Origin: Pseudomonas sp. B21_DOA
GTDB taxonomy: Bacteria; Pseudomonadota; Gammaproteobacteria; Pseudomonadales; Pseudomonadaceae
Assembly (NCBI GenBank): GCA_030544685.1
Contig: CP086683.1
Location: 1,178,001 to 1,242,000, forward strand
Length of the DNA: 64,000 bases
Reading direction: 5' to 3'
A model generated the notes under the pieces. The model ran no database searches. It saw only the letters and a program-made list of their open reading frames with translations, and had not been told where the DNA came from. The translations under genes and the position numbers were made by a program. Below, one piece after another: positions 30,363 to 39,180 of the stretch; within the stretch, counting starts at the first letter, position 1, and every line of letters begins with the position of its first letter.

Positions 30363-31088
30363 ATGACGTTACTGGCATCTCCACTGGAATCCATCGAAAG
30401 CGCGGTGATCTGGCTGCTGGTGGTTTTTTCCGTCGCCACCTGGGGCCTGGCGTTGCTCAAGGCTGTGCAGTTCGGTCGTTTGAAGGCGCAGGATCGGCGC
30501 TTTCATAAACGCTTCTGGGCGGCGTCGAGCCTGGATGCCGCCGCCGAGTTGAGCGAAACCCAGCCCGGCGCCGCAGCGCGGGTGGCGCAGGCCGGTTACG
30601 CGGCGATCCAGGTGGGCGAGGCGCCGCAGGCAAATGACCTGAGCCAGGCGATCAACCATCAGGATCGCCTCGAGCGTGCCTTGCGCCAGCAGATCGTGCG
30701 CGAGCGCCGTTCGCTGGAAACCGGTCTGGCGGTGGTCGCGAGTATTGGCAGCACCTCGCCGTTCATTGGTTTGTTCGGCACGGTGTGGGGAATCATGGAG
30801 GCCTTGAAAGGCATCAGCGCCGCCGGTTCGGCGAGCCTGGAAACGGTGGCCGGGCCGATCGGTGCGGCACTGGTCGCGACTGGCGTGGGGATCGCCGTCG
30901 CGGTGCCGGCGGTGCTGGTTTACAACTACTTTCTGCGTCGTCTGAAATTGACCGCGGCGGATCTCGATGACTTCGCCCACGACTTCTACAGCCTGGCGCA
31001 GAAGAGCGCGTTCCGCGTGCTGATCCACCCGACCGCACACAAGGTGGCAACGTCGGGCAACGCGGCAAAAGTGAAGGAGGCGTCCTGA
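30363..31088 (+). CDS. exbB: ExbB-type proton channel subunit
   Basis: A 241-residue MotA/TolQ/ExbB family protein with three membrane spans (about 12-30, 125-150 and 165-195) and the conserved SIGSTSPFIGLFGTVWGIM segment. It forms with ExbD the proton channel that energizes TonB. It lies 45 bases after tonB and directly before exbD. Confidence 0.93.
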   Translation: MTLLASPLESIESAVIWLLVVFSVATWGLALLKAVQFGRLKAQDRRFHKRFWAASSLDAAAELSETQPGAAARVAQAGYAAIQVGEAPQANDLSQAINHQDRLERALRQQIVRERRSLETGLAVVASIGSTSPFIGLFGTVWGIMEALKGISAAGSASLETVAGPIGAALVATGVGIAVAVPAVLVYNYFLRRLKLTAADLDDFAHDFYSLAQKSAFRVLIHPTAHKVATSGNAAKVKEAS

Positions 31089-31089
31089 T

Positions 31090-31491
31090 ATGGCCTTCTC
31101 CACGCAAGACACGGATGAGGTGCTCAGCGAGATCAACGTGACGCCGCTGGTGGATGTGATGCTGGTGCTGCTGGTGGTGTTTATCGTCACCGCGCCGCTG
31201 CTGACCAACGCGATCCCGATCAACCTGCCGAAGACCGAAGCGGTGGCACCGGTCGAGCAGAAGGATCCGCTGGTGGTGAGCATCGACGGCGCCGGCAAGC
31301 TGTTTATCAACAAGGACGAGATTCAGCCCGACTTACTCGAATTCAACCTCAAGTCGGCCAAAGCCAAGGACCCGGAGGTGCGCGTGCAATTGCAGGCCGA
31401 TGATGGGGTGAATTACGGCGAAGTGGCGCGAGCCATGGCGTCGATCGAACGGGCAGGGATTACCAAATTGTCGGTGATCACCGCGCGCTGA
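31090..31491 (+). CDS. exbD: ExbD-type biopolymer transport protein
   Basis: A 133-residue ExbD/TolR protein. One membrane span (about 16-38) contains the essential Asp in NVTPLVDVMLVLLVVF; a periplasmic domain follows. The start is one base after the exbB stop, with GGAGG upstream. It ends the operon, and a terminator hairpin follows 18 bases later. Confidence 0.93.
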   Translation: MAFSTQDTDEVLSEINVTPLVDVMLVLLVVFIVTAPLLTNAIPINLPKTEAVAPVEQKDPLVVSIDGAGKLFINKDEIQPDLLEFNLKSAKAKDPEVRVQLQADDGVNYGEVARAMASIERAGITKLSVITAR

Positions 31492-31508
31492 CAGGTTTTT
31501 GCTTTTCC

Positions 31509-31543
31509 GGGGCCGTCTCCTTGGCAGGGTGCGGCCCTTTTTT
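31509..31543 (+). terminator. Rho-independent terminator after exbD
   Basis: Stem GGGCCG (31510-31515) with CGGCCC (31532-31537), then six T (31538-31543). Placed just past the exbD stop. Confidence 0.7.
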
Positions 31544-31572
31544 ATTCGTTTTTTGCCCACGACACTCTCCAA

Positions 31573-31662
31573 TGTGGGAGCGAGCCTGCTCGCGAAGGCG
31601 GCATTCTCCACAACATCAGCGTCGACTGATGCACCGCATTCGCGAGCAGGCTCGCTCCCACA
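31573..31662. repeat. REP pair, family C
   Basis: Two inverted copies with a 42-base spacer between the exbD terminator and the next promoter. Confidence 0.9.
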
Positions 31663-31704
31663 GGATTCGCGCCTCATATGCATTATGGGTATTAATAAAT
31701 AGCT

Positions 31705-31715
31705 TCTTATTCCTT
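31705..31715 (+). promoter_or_regulatory. TCTTATTCCTT element before the hydrolase/AAA+ unit
   Basis: Same core as upstream of atsK and of the amino-acid importer at 34897. It lies 73 bases before the hydrolase start in an AT-rich stretch (31686-31740). Confidence 0.4.
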
Positions 31716-31777
31716 AACGAATATAACTCCTCTCCCTATACTCGACCCGGAACAGACACGACGCAGGAGAGCTCCCC

Positions 31778-32359
31778 ATGCGCAATGAATCAATCCGTTA
31801 CCTGATTGTGCCGGGCTGGCAGGGATCGCCAGAAGATCATTGGCAAAGCCATTGGCAGAACAGCCTGCCGAACAGCGCGCGGGTCGAGCAGGCCGATTGG
31901 CTGACGCCGCGCCGTGAGGACTGGGTCGCCGCGCTCGCCGAAGCGATTGCCGCCGACAGCACACCGGTGATCCTCATCGCTCACAGCCTGGGCTGCATCA
32001 CCGTTGCTCACTGGGCGGCAACTGCGCCGCTGCAATACCTGCGTCAGGTGCGCGGGGCGTTGCTGGTCGCGCCGGCCGACGTCGAGCGTCCTGCCTGCGC
32101 GCCGGCACTGCGCAACTTCGCACCGATTCCGACGGATCTGTTGCCATTCCCCAGTCAAGTGGTCAGTTCCGACAACGACGCCGCCGTCAGCGCGCCGCGC
32201 GCATTGGAACTGGCGCGCAACTGGGGCGCGGAGGCGGGGATTCTTGCCGGGGCCGGGCACATCAACGTCAAGTCCGGGCATCAGCGCTGGGAGCAGGGGT
32301 TTGCCTACCTCTATCGCCTGCAAAACCGCTTGGAACACCACGCCCGCCGTCGCGCCTGA
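31778..32359 (+). CDS. RBBP9/YdeN-type serine hydrolase
   Basis: A 193-residue alpha/beta hydrolase. It starts with YLIVPGWQGSPEDHWQSHW, typical of the RBBP9/YdeN family, and has the nucleophile elbow AHSLG (Ser70), a likely catalytic Asp in SSDNDAAV and His in AGAGHINV. No signal peptide. The substrate is unknown. RBS GGAG precedes the ATG. The next gene starts 51 bases later, so the two are probably co-transcribed. Confidence 0.87.
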   Translation: MRNESIRYLIVPGWQGSPEDHWQSHWQNSLPNSARVEQADWLTPRREDWVAALAEAIAADSTPVILIAHSLGCITVAHWAATAPLQYLRQVRGALLVAPADVERPACAPALRNFAPIPTDLLPFPSQVVSSDNDAAVSAPRALELARNWGAEAGILAGAGHINVKSGHQRWEQGFAYLYRLQNRLEHHARRRA

Positions 32360-32410
32360 CCTTTTTATTCAACGCCCCCGTCGGCTGGCGGTTTTGGGCG
32401 GGAGCCTGCC

Positions 32411-33341
32411 ATGAGTTTCGAAACTTTCGGTCAGCCCTTGCTGACCTTTCCCGATGCGGAAAAAGCCCCTGAGCATTCGTGCCAAGGCGCTGGTATTTGT
32501 CGATCCGCGTTCACGGCAATTGCGCGAAGAACTCGAGCAACTGGCACCGCGTTCGATTTCAGTGTTGATTCGCGGTGAGACGGGCACCGGTAAAGAGCTG
32601 CTCGCCCGGCATATCCATCGCGCCAGTGACCGCAGCGGTCTGTTCGTTTCGGTGAACTGCGGCGCGATCAGCCCGACCTACGCCGACGCCGAACTGTTCG
32701 GCTACGCCGCCGGCAGCTACAGCGGTTCGGCCAGCAGCCGCGCCGGCTGGTTCGGTTCGGCCAACGGCGGCACCTTGTACCTGGATGAGATCGGCGATCT
32801 GCCGCTGCCGATCCAGATCAAGTTGCTCGCGGCATTGGAAAACCACGAAGTCACCCGCGTCGGTGCGCATCAGCCAAGTCCGGTGGATGTGCGCCTGGTC
32901 GCGGCCACCAGCATCGATCTGGCGCAAGCGGTGGACGCCGGCAAATTCCACGAGCGGCTCTATCACTACCTCAGCGAGGGCCAGCTCGAATTGCCGGCGC
33001 TGCGCGCGCGCACCGGCGATATCCTTTCGCTCGCCGAGTATTTCCTCGGCATCTATAGCCAGCGTCTCGACCTGCCCGTGCCGCTGATCAGCGAAGCCGC
33101 GCAGCATGTACTCGAACAGCACAGCTGGCCTGGCAACACCCGCGAGCTGGAAAACGTCATTCACTTCGCCCTGCTGGTCAGCACCGGTGACGAGATTCTG
33201 CCGGAACACCTGAACCTGCCCGACGCGTCTGCGCCGCAGGTTCAGATCGAACGTCTGGTAAGGCAGACCCACATCGGCGGCAGCGGTGCAGAGCGTAAGG
33301 CATTGAAAGAATGGCTGATTCAGTTGAGCGAGGCGGTGTGA
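32411..33341 (+). CDS. AAA+ sigma-54 activator-like protein with variant loop and no clear HTH (frame break near 32455)
   Basis: About 310 residues. The N-terminus MSFETFGQPLLTFPDAEK is in one frame and the rest (PLSIRAKALVFVDPRS onward) in another, joined near 32453-32465 by removing one A or adding two bases. The AAA+ domain has Walker A GETGTGKE, Walker B GTLYLDEIGD, arginine region LPALRARTGDI and sensor II WPGNTRELENV. The sigma-54-contacting GAFTGA loop reads GSYSGS. The C-terminus (about 35 residues after LNLP) shows no Fis-type helix-turn-helix. It resembles SfnR-like regulators of sulfone and sulfonate use, but direct DNA binding is doubtful. Confidence 0.75.
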
Positions 33342-33508
33342 GCCGTTTTCCTCAACATGAACAAAATGGAATATGAAGCTGAATAAACGTTATTGTCCGG
33401 GAATAAAAAATCCGGGTATTGTCCGCCTCACGCCAGCGATATCACTTCACTGGCACACGTATTAATGCCGTCGTCGATGACGACCGTGATTTTCGATAAG
33501 GACACTGC

Positions 33509-34306
33509 ATGAAAAAGGTTCTGTTGTTTACCGCATTGGCGGCTGCGCTCACGGCTTCTTTCGCCAACGCTGGCGAGAAACTGGTGGTTGCCGCAACGCC
33601 GGTGCCTCACGCTGAAATCCTCGAGCTGATCAAGCCGACCCTGGCCAAAGAAGGCGTGGACCTGGAAATCAAAGTCTTCACCGACTACGTGCAGCCTAAC
33701 GTACAGGTTGGCGAGAAGCGTCTGGACGCCAACTACTTCCAGACCAAGCCGTATCTGGACAGCTTCAACCAGGGTAAATACAAGGACGACAAGGCGAAGT
33801 ATCTGGTGACCGTGCAGGGCGTTCACGTTGAACCGTTCGGTGGCTACTCGAGCAAGTACAAGACTCTGGCTGAGCTGCCGGACGGCGCGACCATCGCCAT
33901 CCCCAACGAAGGCAGCAACAGCGGCCGCGCCCTGATCCTGCTGCAAAAGGCCGGCCTGATCGAACTGAAAGATCCGAAGAACGCTCTGGCAACGCCGAAA
34001 GACATCGCCAAGAACCCGCACAACTTCAAGTTCAAGGAACTGGAATCGGCCCTGCTGCCGCGCGTGCTGAAAGAAGTTGATCTGGACATGATCAACACCA
34101 ACTACGCGCTGGAAGCCAAGCTGAACCCGACCAAGGATGCGCTGGTGATCGAAGGCGCCGACTCGCCGTACGTGAACTTCCTGGTGGCCCGTGAGGACAA
34201 CAAGAACAGCGACGCGATCCAGAAACTGGCCAAGGCCCTGACCAGCCCGGAAGTCAAAGCGTTCATCGAGAAGAAGTACAGCGGCGCGGTGCTGCCGGCA
34301 TTCTGA
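33509..34306 (+). CDS. MetQ/NlpA-family substrate-binding protein, unlinked to a permease
   Basis: A 265-residue periplasmic protein with a Sec signal peptide cleaved near SFANA/GEK (no lipobox). Family segments are KVFTDYVQPNVQVGEKRLDA, YFQTKPYLDSFN and IAIPNEGSNSGRALILLQ. MetQ proteins bind methionine and related sulfur compounds for MetNI. No metN or metI lies beside it, so it may feed the MetNI at 48245-49999 or another system. A strong terminator follows. Confidence 0.87.
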   Translation: MKKVLLFTALAAALTASFANAGEKLVVAATPVPHAEILELIKPTLAKEGVDLEIKVFTDYVQPNVQVGEKRLDANYFQTKPYLDSFNQGKYKDDKAKYLVTVQGVHVEPFGGYSSKYKTLAELPDGATIAIPNEGSNSGRALILLQKAGLIELKDPKNALATPKDIAKNPHNFKFKELESALLPRVLKEVDLDMINTNYALEAKLNPTKDALVIEGADSPYVNFLVAREDNKNSDAIQKLAKALTSPEVKAFIEKKYSGAVLPAF

Positions 34307-34335
34307 TCTGACTTGAGTGAACCTGCTTCAGAGTT

Positions 34336-34374
34336 AAAAACGCCGATGGCCAGTGATGGGCATCGGCGTTTTTG
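34336..34374 (+). terminator. Strong hairpin terminator after the MetQ-like gene
   Basis: AAAAACGCCGATG (34336-34348) pairs with CATCGGCGTTTTT (34361-34373): 13 perfect pairs with a 12-base loop and A/T flanks on both sides, so it may work in both directions. Confidence 0.88.
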
Positions 34375-34400
34375 TGTGTGCGTTTCAAGCCGTTGAAAAG

Positions 34401-34506
34401 ATCGTTCCCACGCTTTGCGTGGGAATGCCTCATCGGACGCTCCGCGTTCGGCCCTTAATGGGACGCGGAGCGTCCCGGGCTGCACTCCCACGCGGAGCGG
34501 GGAACC
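34401..34506. repeat. BIME-type repeat, family D
   Basis: Composite palindrome with outer GATCGTTCCCACGC / GCGGAGCGGGGAACCATC-type arms and inner GGACGCTCCGCG / CGCGGAGCGTCC arms. Follows the terminator. Confidence 0.85.
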
Positions 34507-34524
34507 ATCAATCTTGCCGTTACC

Positions 34525-34617
34525 TCAGGCCACCTGCGCTTTCAACGCCCGGCGCAACGCCCTGAGCAATTTCACGATGTCCTGCGGATCCAGCCGCTGC
34601 GGCACTTTTACGTCCAT
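34525..34617 (-). CDS. Candidate 30-residue basic peptide
   Basis: ATG at 34617 is preceded by AAGGAA with good spacing (AAGGAAGAAAGAC-ATG). The peptide is MDVKVPQRLDPQDIVKLLRA followed by LRRALKAQVA. It is basic, and the last two-thirds look like an amphipathic helix. It is not part of a longer reading frame with a ribosome site, and I do not recognise it. Being flanked by a BIME and a sulfur-type promoter, it could be real or a chance frame. Conservation would decide. Confidence 0.35.
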   Translation of the reverse strand: MDVKVPQRLDPQDIVKLLRALRRALKAQVA

Positions 34618-34896
34618 GTCTTTCTTCCTTGTGATGAATGGGCCGGAGAGTCTGGCCAAAAGCTGCGGTTCCTTGGAGGTCTTTCGTGAAAAAAGATCCG
34701 TCCTACAGCGCAAAGAAAAATAGCCGTCTTATTCCTTCCCGGCAAACCCACAGGATAGTTTTTTGGGTGATATCAATATGCTTTAACGGTATTTAAATTC
34801 TTGTTTTTATACCTATAAAGTCAGTGCCTGCCGGACAGGTACCCGCTGTCCATGGATTGCATCACCGCCGCTTACCCTGCGGCGTCAGGACGCTTC
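34618..34896 (+). promoter_or_regulatory. Promoter region of the amino-acid ABC importer
   Basis: 279 bases without a plus-strand gene. It contains TCTTATTCCTT (34727-34737), a run TAGTTTTTTGGG (34756-34767) and an AT-rich stretch (34775-34820) with TTTAAATTCTTG and TATACCTATAAAG. Likely promoter and regulator sites. Confidence 0.45.
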
Positions 34897-35562
34897 ATGA
34901 TTTTCGACTACGCCTTTATCCTCAGCACTCTGCCGGCCTTTCTCAAAGCCGTCGGCGTGACGCTGCAGGTCGGACTGATCGCCATCGGCACTTCGCTGCT
35001 GGTCGCGCTGCTCAACGCGACGATTCTGGTGTTTCGCACGCCATACCTGCAGAAAATGGTCGGCCTTTATGTAGAGCTGGCGCGCAACACGCCGTTGCTG
35101 ATTCAGCTGTTCTTCGTCTACTTCGCGTTGCCGGCAGTGGGGATCCAGGTTTCCGGTTTCACTGCCGCAATCATCACCATGACTTTCCTTGGCGGCGCCT
35201 ATCTCACCGAAGTGCTGCGCGCCGGCGTCGATGCGGTGCCCCAGGCGCAACTGGAATCCGGACGGTCGATTGGCCTGTCTCACGGCCAGTTGCTGCGCTA
35301 CGTGATCCTGCCGCAGGCGGGGATCCTCAGCTTGCCGTCGCTGTTCGCCAATTTCATTTTCCTGCTCAAGGAAACCACCGTGGTCTCGGCGGTAGCGGTG
35401 CCGGAAATCCTCTACACCACCAAGAGCTATATCGCGCTCTACTACAAAACCTACGAAATGCTCGCCGTGCTGACGCTGATCTGCGTGCTGCTGTTCTTGC
35501 CGCTGTCGCTGTTGCTCAGCCGTCTTGAAAGGAGGCTCCAGCATGGCCAGTTCGGGTCTTGA
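34897..35562 (+). CDS. Polar amino-acid ABC transporter permease 1
   Basis: A 221-residue HisM/GlnP-type permease, start chosen at 34897 (AGGA upstream). It has about five membrane spans, ELARNTPLLIQLFFVYF, and the EAA-type loop LESGRSIGLSHGQLLRYVIL. It overlaps the second permease by 20 bases. It forms a heterodimer with that protein in the importer completed by 36199-37849. Cysteine or another sulfur amino acid is the likely substrate from context, not from sequence alone. Confidence 0.9.
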   Translation: MIFDYAFILSTLPAFLKAVGVTLQVGLIAIGTSLLVALLNATILVFRTPYLQKMVGLYVELARNTPLLIQLFFVYFALPAVGIQVSGFTAAIITMTFLGGAYLTEVLRAGVDAVPQAQLESGRSIGLSHGQLLRYVILPQAGILSLPSLFANFIFLLKETTVVSAVAVPEILYTTKSYIALYYKTYEMLAVLTLICVLLFLPLSLLLSRLERRLQHGQFGS

Positions 35563-36202
35563 GTTGCTCTGGGTGTCGTTGCCGCAGCTGGCAAAAGGCG
35601 CCGGGCAAACCTTGTCGATCTCGTTTCTGAGCATCGCCATCAGCACCGTCGGCGGTGTGCTCTACGGTGTCCTGCGCACGTTGAACGTAACGTGGCTGAA
35701 CGCGATTTTGCGCATCTATCTGGAGCTGTTCCGGGCGATACCGGTACTGGTCTGGTTGTACCTGCTGTTCTTCGGTCTGCCGATTTTCTTTGGCCTGAGC
35801 CTGCCGAGCTTCTGGTGCGCGGTACTGGTGCTGTCGCTGTGGGGCGCCAGCGAGGTTGGCGAGGTAGCGCGTGGTGCGCTGCATTCGTTGCCGCGCGGAC
35901 AGCGTGAAGCGGGGCTGTCGATCGGCCTCAATGCAGCGCAACTGTATGGCTACGTGCTGCTGCCGCAAGCACTCAAGCGCATGACGCCGCCGACCATCAA
36001 CGTCTATACGCGGATCATCAAGACCAGTTCGCTGGCGGTGCTGATCGGCGTGGTCGATGTGATCAAGGTCGGCCAACAGATCATCGAGCGCACCTACGAA
36101 TCAGTACTGATTTACGGCGCGCTGTTCCTGTTTTTCTTTTTCATCTGCTACCCGCTCTCGGCCGCTTCGCGCGTGCTGGAGCGACGCTGGACGCAAGCAT
36201 GA
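35543..36202 (+). CDS. Polar amino-acid ABC transporter permease 2
   Basis: A 219-residue permease with start at 35543 behind GGAGG. It has RIYLELFRAIPVLVWLYLL near residue 55 and the EAA loop REAGLSIGLNAAQLYGYVLL. It overlaps the ATPase gene by four bases (ATGA). Paralogous to permease 1. Confidence 0.9.
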   Translation: MASSGLELLWVSLPQLAKGAGQTLSISFLSIAISTVGGVLYGVLRTLNVTWLNAILRIYLELFRAIPVLVWLYLLFFGLPIFFGLSLPSFWCAVLVLSLWGASEVGEVARGALHSLPRGQREAGLSIGLNAAQLYGYVLLPQALKRMTPPTINVYTRIIKTSSLAVLIGVVDVIKVGQQIIERTYESVLIYGALFLFFFFICYPLSAASRVLERRWTQA

Positions 36203-36980
36203 GTGCACTGATCGAGTTTCACGGTTTCAACAAATTCTATGGCGCCCAGCAGGTGCTCAATGGCGTCGATCTGCAAGTACAGAGCGGCGAAGTGGTGGTC
36301 ATTCTCGGACCCAGCGGTTGCGGCAAAAGCACCTTGCTGCGTTGCCTCAATGGCCTGGAAGAGGCCCACAGCGGCAGCTTGAAGTTCATCGGGCGCGAAC
36401 TGTTGGACACTGCCATCGACTGGCGCGAAATCCGTCAGCAGATCGGCATGGTCTTCCAGAGCTATCACCTGTTCCCGCACATGAGCGTCCTGGACAATCT
36501 GCTGCTCGGCCCGCTCAAGGTGCAGAAGCGCCAGCGCCGCGAAGCACAACAGCAGGCCGAAGCCTTGCTTGAACGTGTCGGCCTGCTGAACAAGCGCGAT
36601 GCTTTCCCGCGTCAGCTCTCCGGCGGCCAGCAGCAACGCATCGCCATTGTTCGGTCGCTGTGCATGAACCCCGCGTCATGCTCTTCGACGAAGTCACCGC
36701 CGCCCTCGACCCGGAAATGGTCAAGGAAGTACTGCAAGTCATTCAGGGTCTGGCCCGCGAAGGCATGACCTTATTGATCGTCACCCACGAAATGGCCTTC
36801 GCCCGCGCGGTGGCCGACCGCATCGTGTTCATGGATGCCGGACGCATCCTCGAACAGTCCCCACCCGAGATTTTCTTTACGAACCCGCAAACCGCACGCG
36901 CGCAGCAGTTTCTGGAGAAGTTCTCCTTCGTTGCCACATCGCCAGAAACGAATCCGAAAAAGGAACTGGAACTGCTATGA
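36199..36980 (+). CDS. Polar amino-acid ABC transporter ATPase (one-base frameshift)
   Basis: GlnQ/HisP-type ATPase. Walker A is GPSGCGKST, signature LSGGQQQR, Walker B VMLFDEVTAALD (with V where most have P), and switch His in VTHEMAFA. The frame breaks near 36670 after SLCMNP. One C restored to the C-run gives RVMLFDEV and 260 residues. It overlaps the binding-protein gene by four bases. The break falls exactly before Walker B, so if real the transporter would be dead; an assembly error is more likely. Confidence 0.88.
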
Positions 36981-37849
36981 AAACTGCCGCTTTGTTATTG
37001 CCCCTGCTTAGCCTCGCCTTGCTTGCCGGTTGCGGTAAAACCGAAGAGCCACCCAAGCCGAAGGTCGCCAGCGAAAGCGCCGCACCCGCCGGTTATCTGG
37101 ACAAGATCAAGGCCCGCGACAAATTGATCGTTGGTGTATTTACCGACAAGCCCCCGTTCGGTTTCGTCGATGAGGCCGGGCGCTACGTTGGCTTCGACAC
37201 CGACATTGGCCGGCGCTTCGCCAAAGATCTGCTCGGCGATGAAAACAAGGTCGAGTTTGTTGCCGTAGAGCCGGCCAGTCGCATTCCGTTTTTGCAGAGC
37301 GACAAGGTCGACCTGATCCTCGCCAACATGACCGTCACCCCGGAGCGCAAGGAAGCGGTGGAATTCACCAACCCGAACCTCAAGGTCGCCGTGCAGGCAC
37401 TGGTGCCGCAGGGCAGTTCGGTGAAGAAACTCGATGATCTGGCGACGCGCACCACGATTGTCACCACCGGCACCACCGCGGATATCTGGCTGACCAAAAA
37501 CCATCCGGACTGGAAACTGCTCAAGTTCGAAAAGAACTCCGAGTCGCTGCAAGCCTTGGCCAATGGTCGTGGCGATGCCTATGCGCAGGACAATCTCGTG
37601 CTGTTCAGCTGGGCCAAGCAGAACCCGGGGTATCGCGTGCTTGAAGAAAAGCTCGGAGCCGAGGCGCCGATTGCGCCGGCCGTGAAAAAGGGCAATCTCG
37701 AGTTGCGTGACTGGGTCAACAGCGAGCTGGCCAAATTGGGCGAGGAGAAATACCTGCTCAAGCTGTATGACCAATATGTGCGCAAAGAGCTGAGCGATGA
37801 CACCCGCCCTGAGAGTGTGATTGTTGAAGGGGGCAAGTGGCAGGGGTGA
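36977..37849 (+). CDS. Polar amino-acid binding lipoprotein of the ABC importer
   Basis: A 290-residue binding protein with lipobox LLAGC (Cys at about 19), so it is anchored in the membrane. The family 3 solute-binding fold shows GVFTDKPPFGFVDEAGRYVG, DLILANMTVTPERKEAVEF and GTTADIW. The overall type resembles cysteine- and glutamine-binding lipoproteins. Cysteine import is favoured by the surrounding sulfur genes but not proved. Confidence 0.87.
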   Translation: MKTAALLLPLLSLALLAGCGKTEEPPKPKVASESAAPAGYLDKIKARDKLIVGVFTDKPPFGFVDEAGRYVGFDTDIGRRFAKDLLGDENKVEFVAVEPASRIPFLQSDKVDLILANMTVTPERKEAVEFTNPNLKVAVQALVPQGSSVKKLDDLATRTTIVTTGTTADIWLTKNHPDWKLLKFEKNSESLQALANGRGDAYAQDNLVLFSWAKQNPGYRVLEEKLGAEAPIAPAVKKGNLELRDWVNSELAKLGEEKYLLKLYDQYVRKELSDDTRPESVIVEGGKWQG

Positions 37850-37858
37850 TTGCCTGTT

Positions 37859-37889
37859 GATCGTTCCCACGCAGGGCGTGGGAACGATC
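37859..37889. terminator. Perfect hairpin between convergent genes (short family D)
   Basis: GATCGTTCCCACGC, loop AGG, GCGTGGGAACGATC: 14 perfect pairs. It lies 9 bases past the binding-protein stop and just past the AAA ATPase stop on the other strand. No T-run, so termination would not be classical. Confidence 0.6.
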
Positions 37890-37896
37890 GAATGGG

Positions 37897-39057
37897 CTAG
37901 TCTGGCCAATGCCACGCCGGCTCATCCAGCACCCGCTGCCCGACAATCCCGGTCTGCCCCAGCGTCTTCTCCAGCACGATGCAATTGCATTCCGGGTCTT
38001 CCTGCAACGCCGAGATCAATCGCCGCGCGTGCGACACCACCCACACCTGACACTGCTCCGAAGCGCGGATGATCAGCCGTGCCAGCGCCGGCAGCAGGTC
38101 CGGGTGCAGGCTGGTTTCCGGTTCGTTGAGCACCATCAGCGATGGCGGTCGTGGGGTCAGCAGGGCGGCGATCAGCAGCAGATAACGCAAGGTGCCGTCC
38201 GACAGTTCTGCCGCTGACAGCGGTCGCAACAAGCCTTCCTGATAAAACTCGATAGCGAAACGGCCGCCGGCCAACGGCGCAATGTTCAGGCGCGTGCCGG
38301 GAAAGGCATCGCTGACCGCTGCGGTGAGTGCTTGCGGATCGCCAATCTCGATAATCGTTTGCAAGGCTGCCGCCAGATCGCGGCCGTCGTGGTGCAGCAC
38401 GGGCGTGCGTGTGCCCAGTTGCGGCTGACGCACCGGCGCGTCGGCATCGCTGCGAAAGTGATCATAAAAGCGCCAGCGCCGGATGAATTCGCGCATCTGG
38501 AACACTTCCGGCGAGCTGCGCAGATTGCCGACCTGATCGAACAGGCTGTCGAAGTTCGGCGTGTGTTGCGCCAGCACATCCCACGCGCGACCTTCGCGGG
38601 CGCGGATCATCGGGCCGTTGCGGTCGACCAGCAGGCTCGCCGGGCGAAACACCGGGCCGGCCCAGATGCATTCACGTTTGATTTCCGGGTCGAGGGCAAA
38701 GCATGAAGTGCTCGGCTCCGGCAGACCCAGGCCGATGGCGTAGCTGAAGTCCTCGCCGGCGAATCCCAGGCGCAACCTTTTCACGCCATGGCGCACGGTC
38801 GGCTCGATCGCCACCTCACCGTTGCGCATGCGTCGACTGATGGTTTCCGGTCCGGCCCAGAACGTGGAGTCCAGCCCGCCTTCACGCGCCAGCGCGTTGA
38901 CCACGCCGCCCTGCGCGGTTTCGGCCAGCAGGCGCAAGGCGCGGTAGAGGTTGGACTTGCCGCTGCCGTTGGGCCCGGTAATCAGGTTCAGGCGCCCGAG
39001 CGGAATCACCAGTTTGTTGATCGAGCGGTAATTGGCCACGGCCAAGGTATGAAGCAT
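37897..39057 (-). CDS. AAA-family ATPase (RecF/SMC-like AAA_21 type)
   Basis: A 386-residue protein from the start at 39057 (behind GAGAGGAA). Walker A is TGPNGSGKSNLYRA (about residue 33). The C-terminal part has LSDGTLRYLLL signature-like sequence, Walker B SLMVLNEPETSLHPDLLPAL and the switch HARRLISAL. The two halves of the head are separated by about 260 residues, without a long coiled coil. No nuclease (TOPRIM) domain is seen. It is a stand-alone gene of unknown role; DNA repair or defence is possible, but no partner lies beside it. Confidence 0.85.
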   Translation of the reverse strand: MLHTLAVANYRSINKLVIPLGRLNLITGPNGSGKSNLYRALRLLAETAQGGVVNALAREGGLDSTFWAGPETISRRMRNGEVAIEPTVRHGVKRLRLGFAGEDFSYAIGLGLPEPSTSCFALDPEIKRECIWAGPVFRPASLLVDRNGPMIRAREGRAWDVLAQHTPNFDSLFDQVGNLRSSPEVFQMREFIRRWRFYDHFRSDADAPVRQPQLGTRTPVLHHDGRDLAAALQTIIEIGDPQALTAAVSDAFPGTRLNIAPLAGGRFAIEFYQEGLLRPLSAAELSDGTLRYLLLIAALLTPRPPSLMVLNEPETSLHPDLLPALARLIIRASEQCQVWVVSHARRLISALQEDPECNCIVLEKTLGQTGIVGQRVLDEPAWHWPD

Positions 39058-39180
39058 GGAATTCCTCTCTTCGGCAGCTTCCACACGGAAATGTTGTGAT
39101 CGCTCAGGCGAACGTTGAACCCTGTTCTAAGCTCACAGTCGTATCGTCACTTGCACGTTCGTACACAGGAAGGAGTCTGC

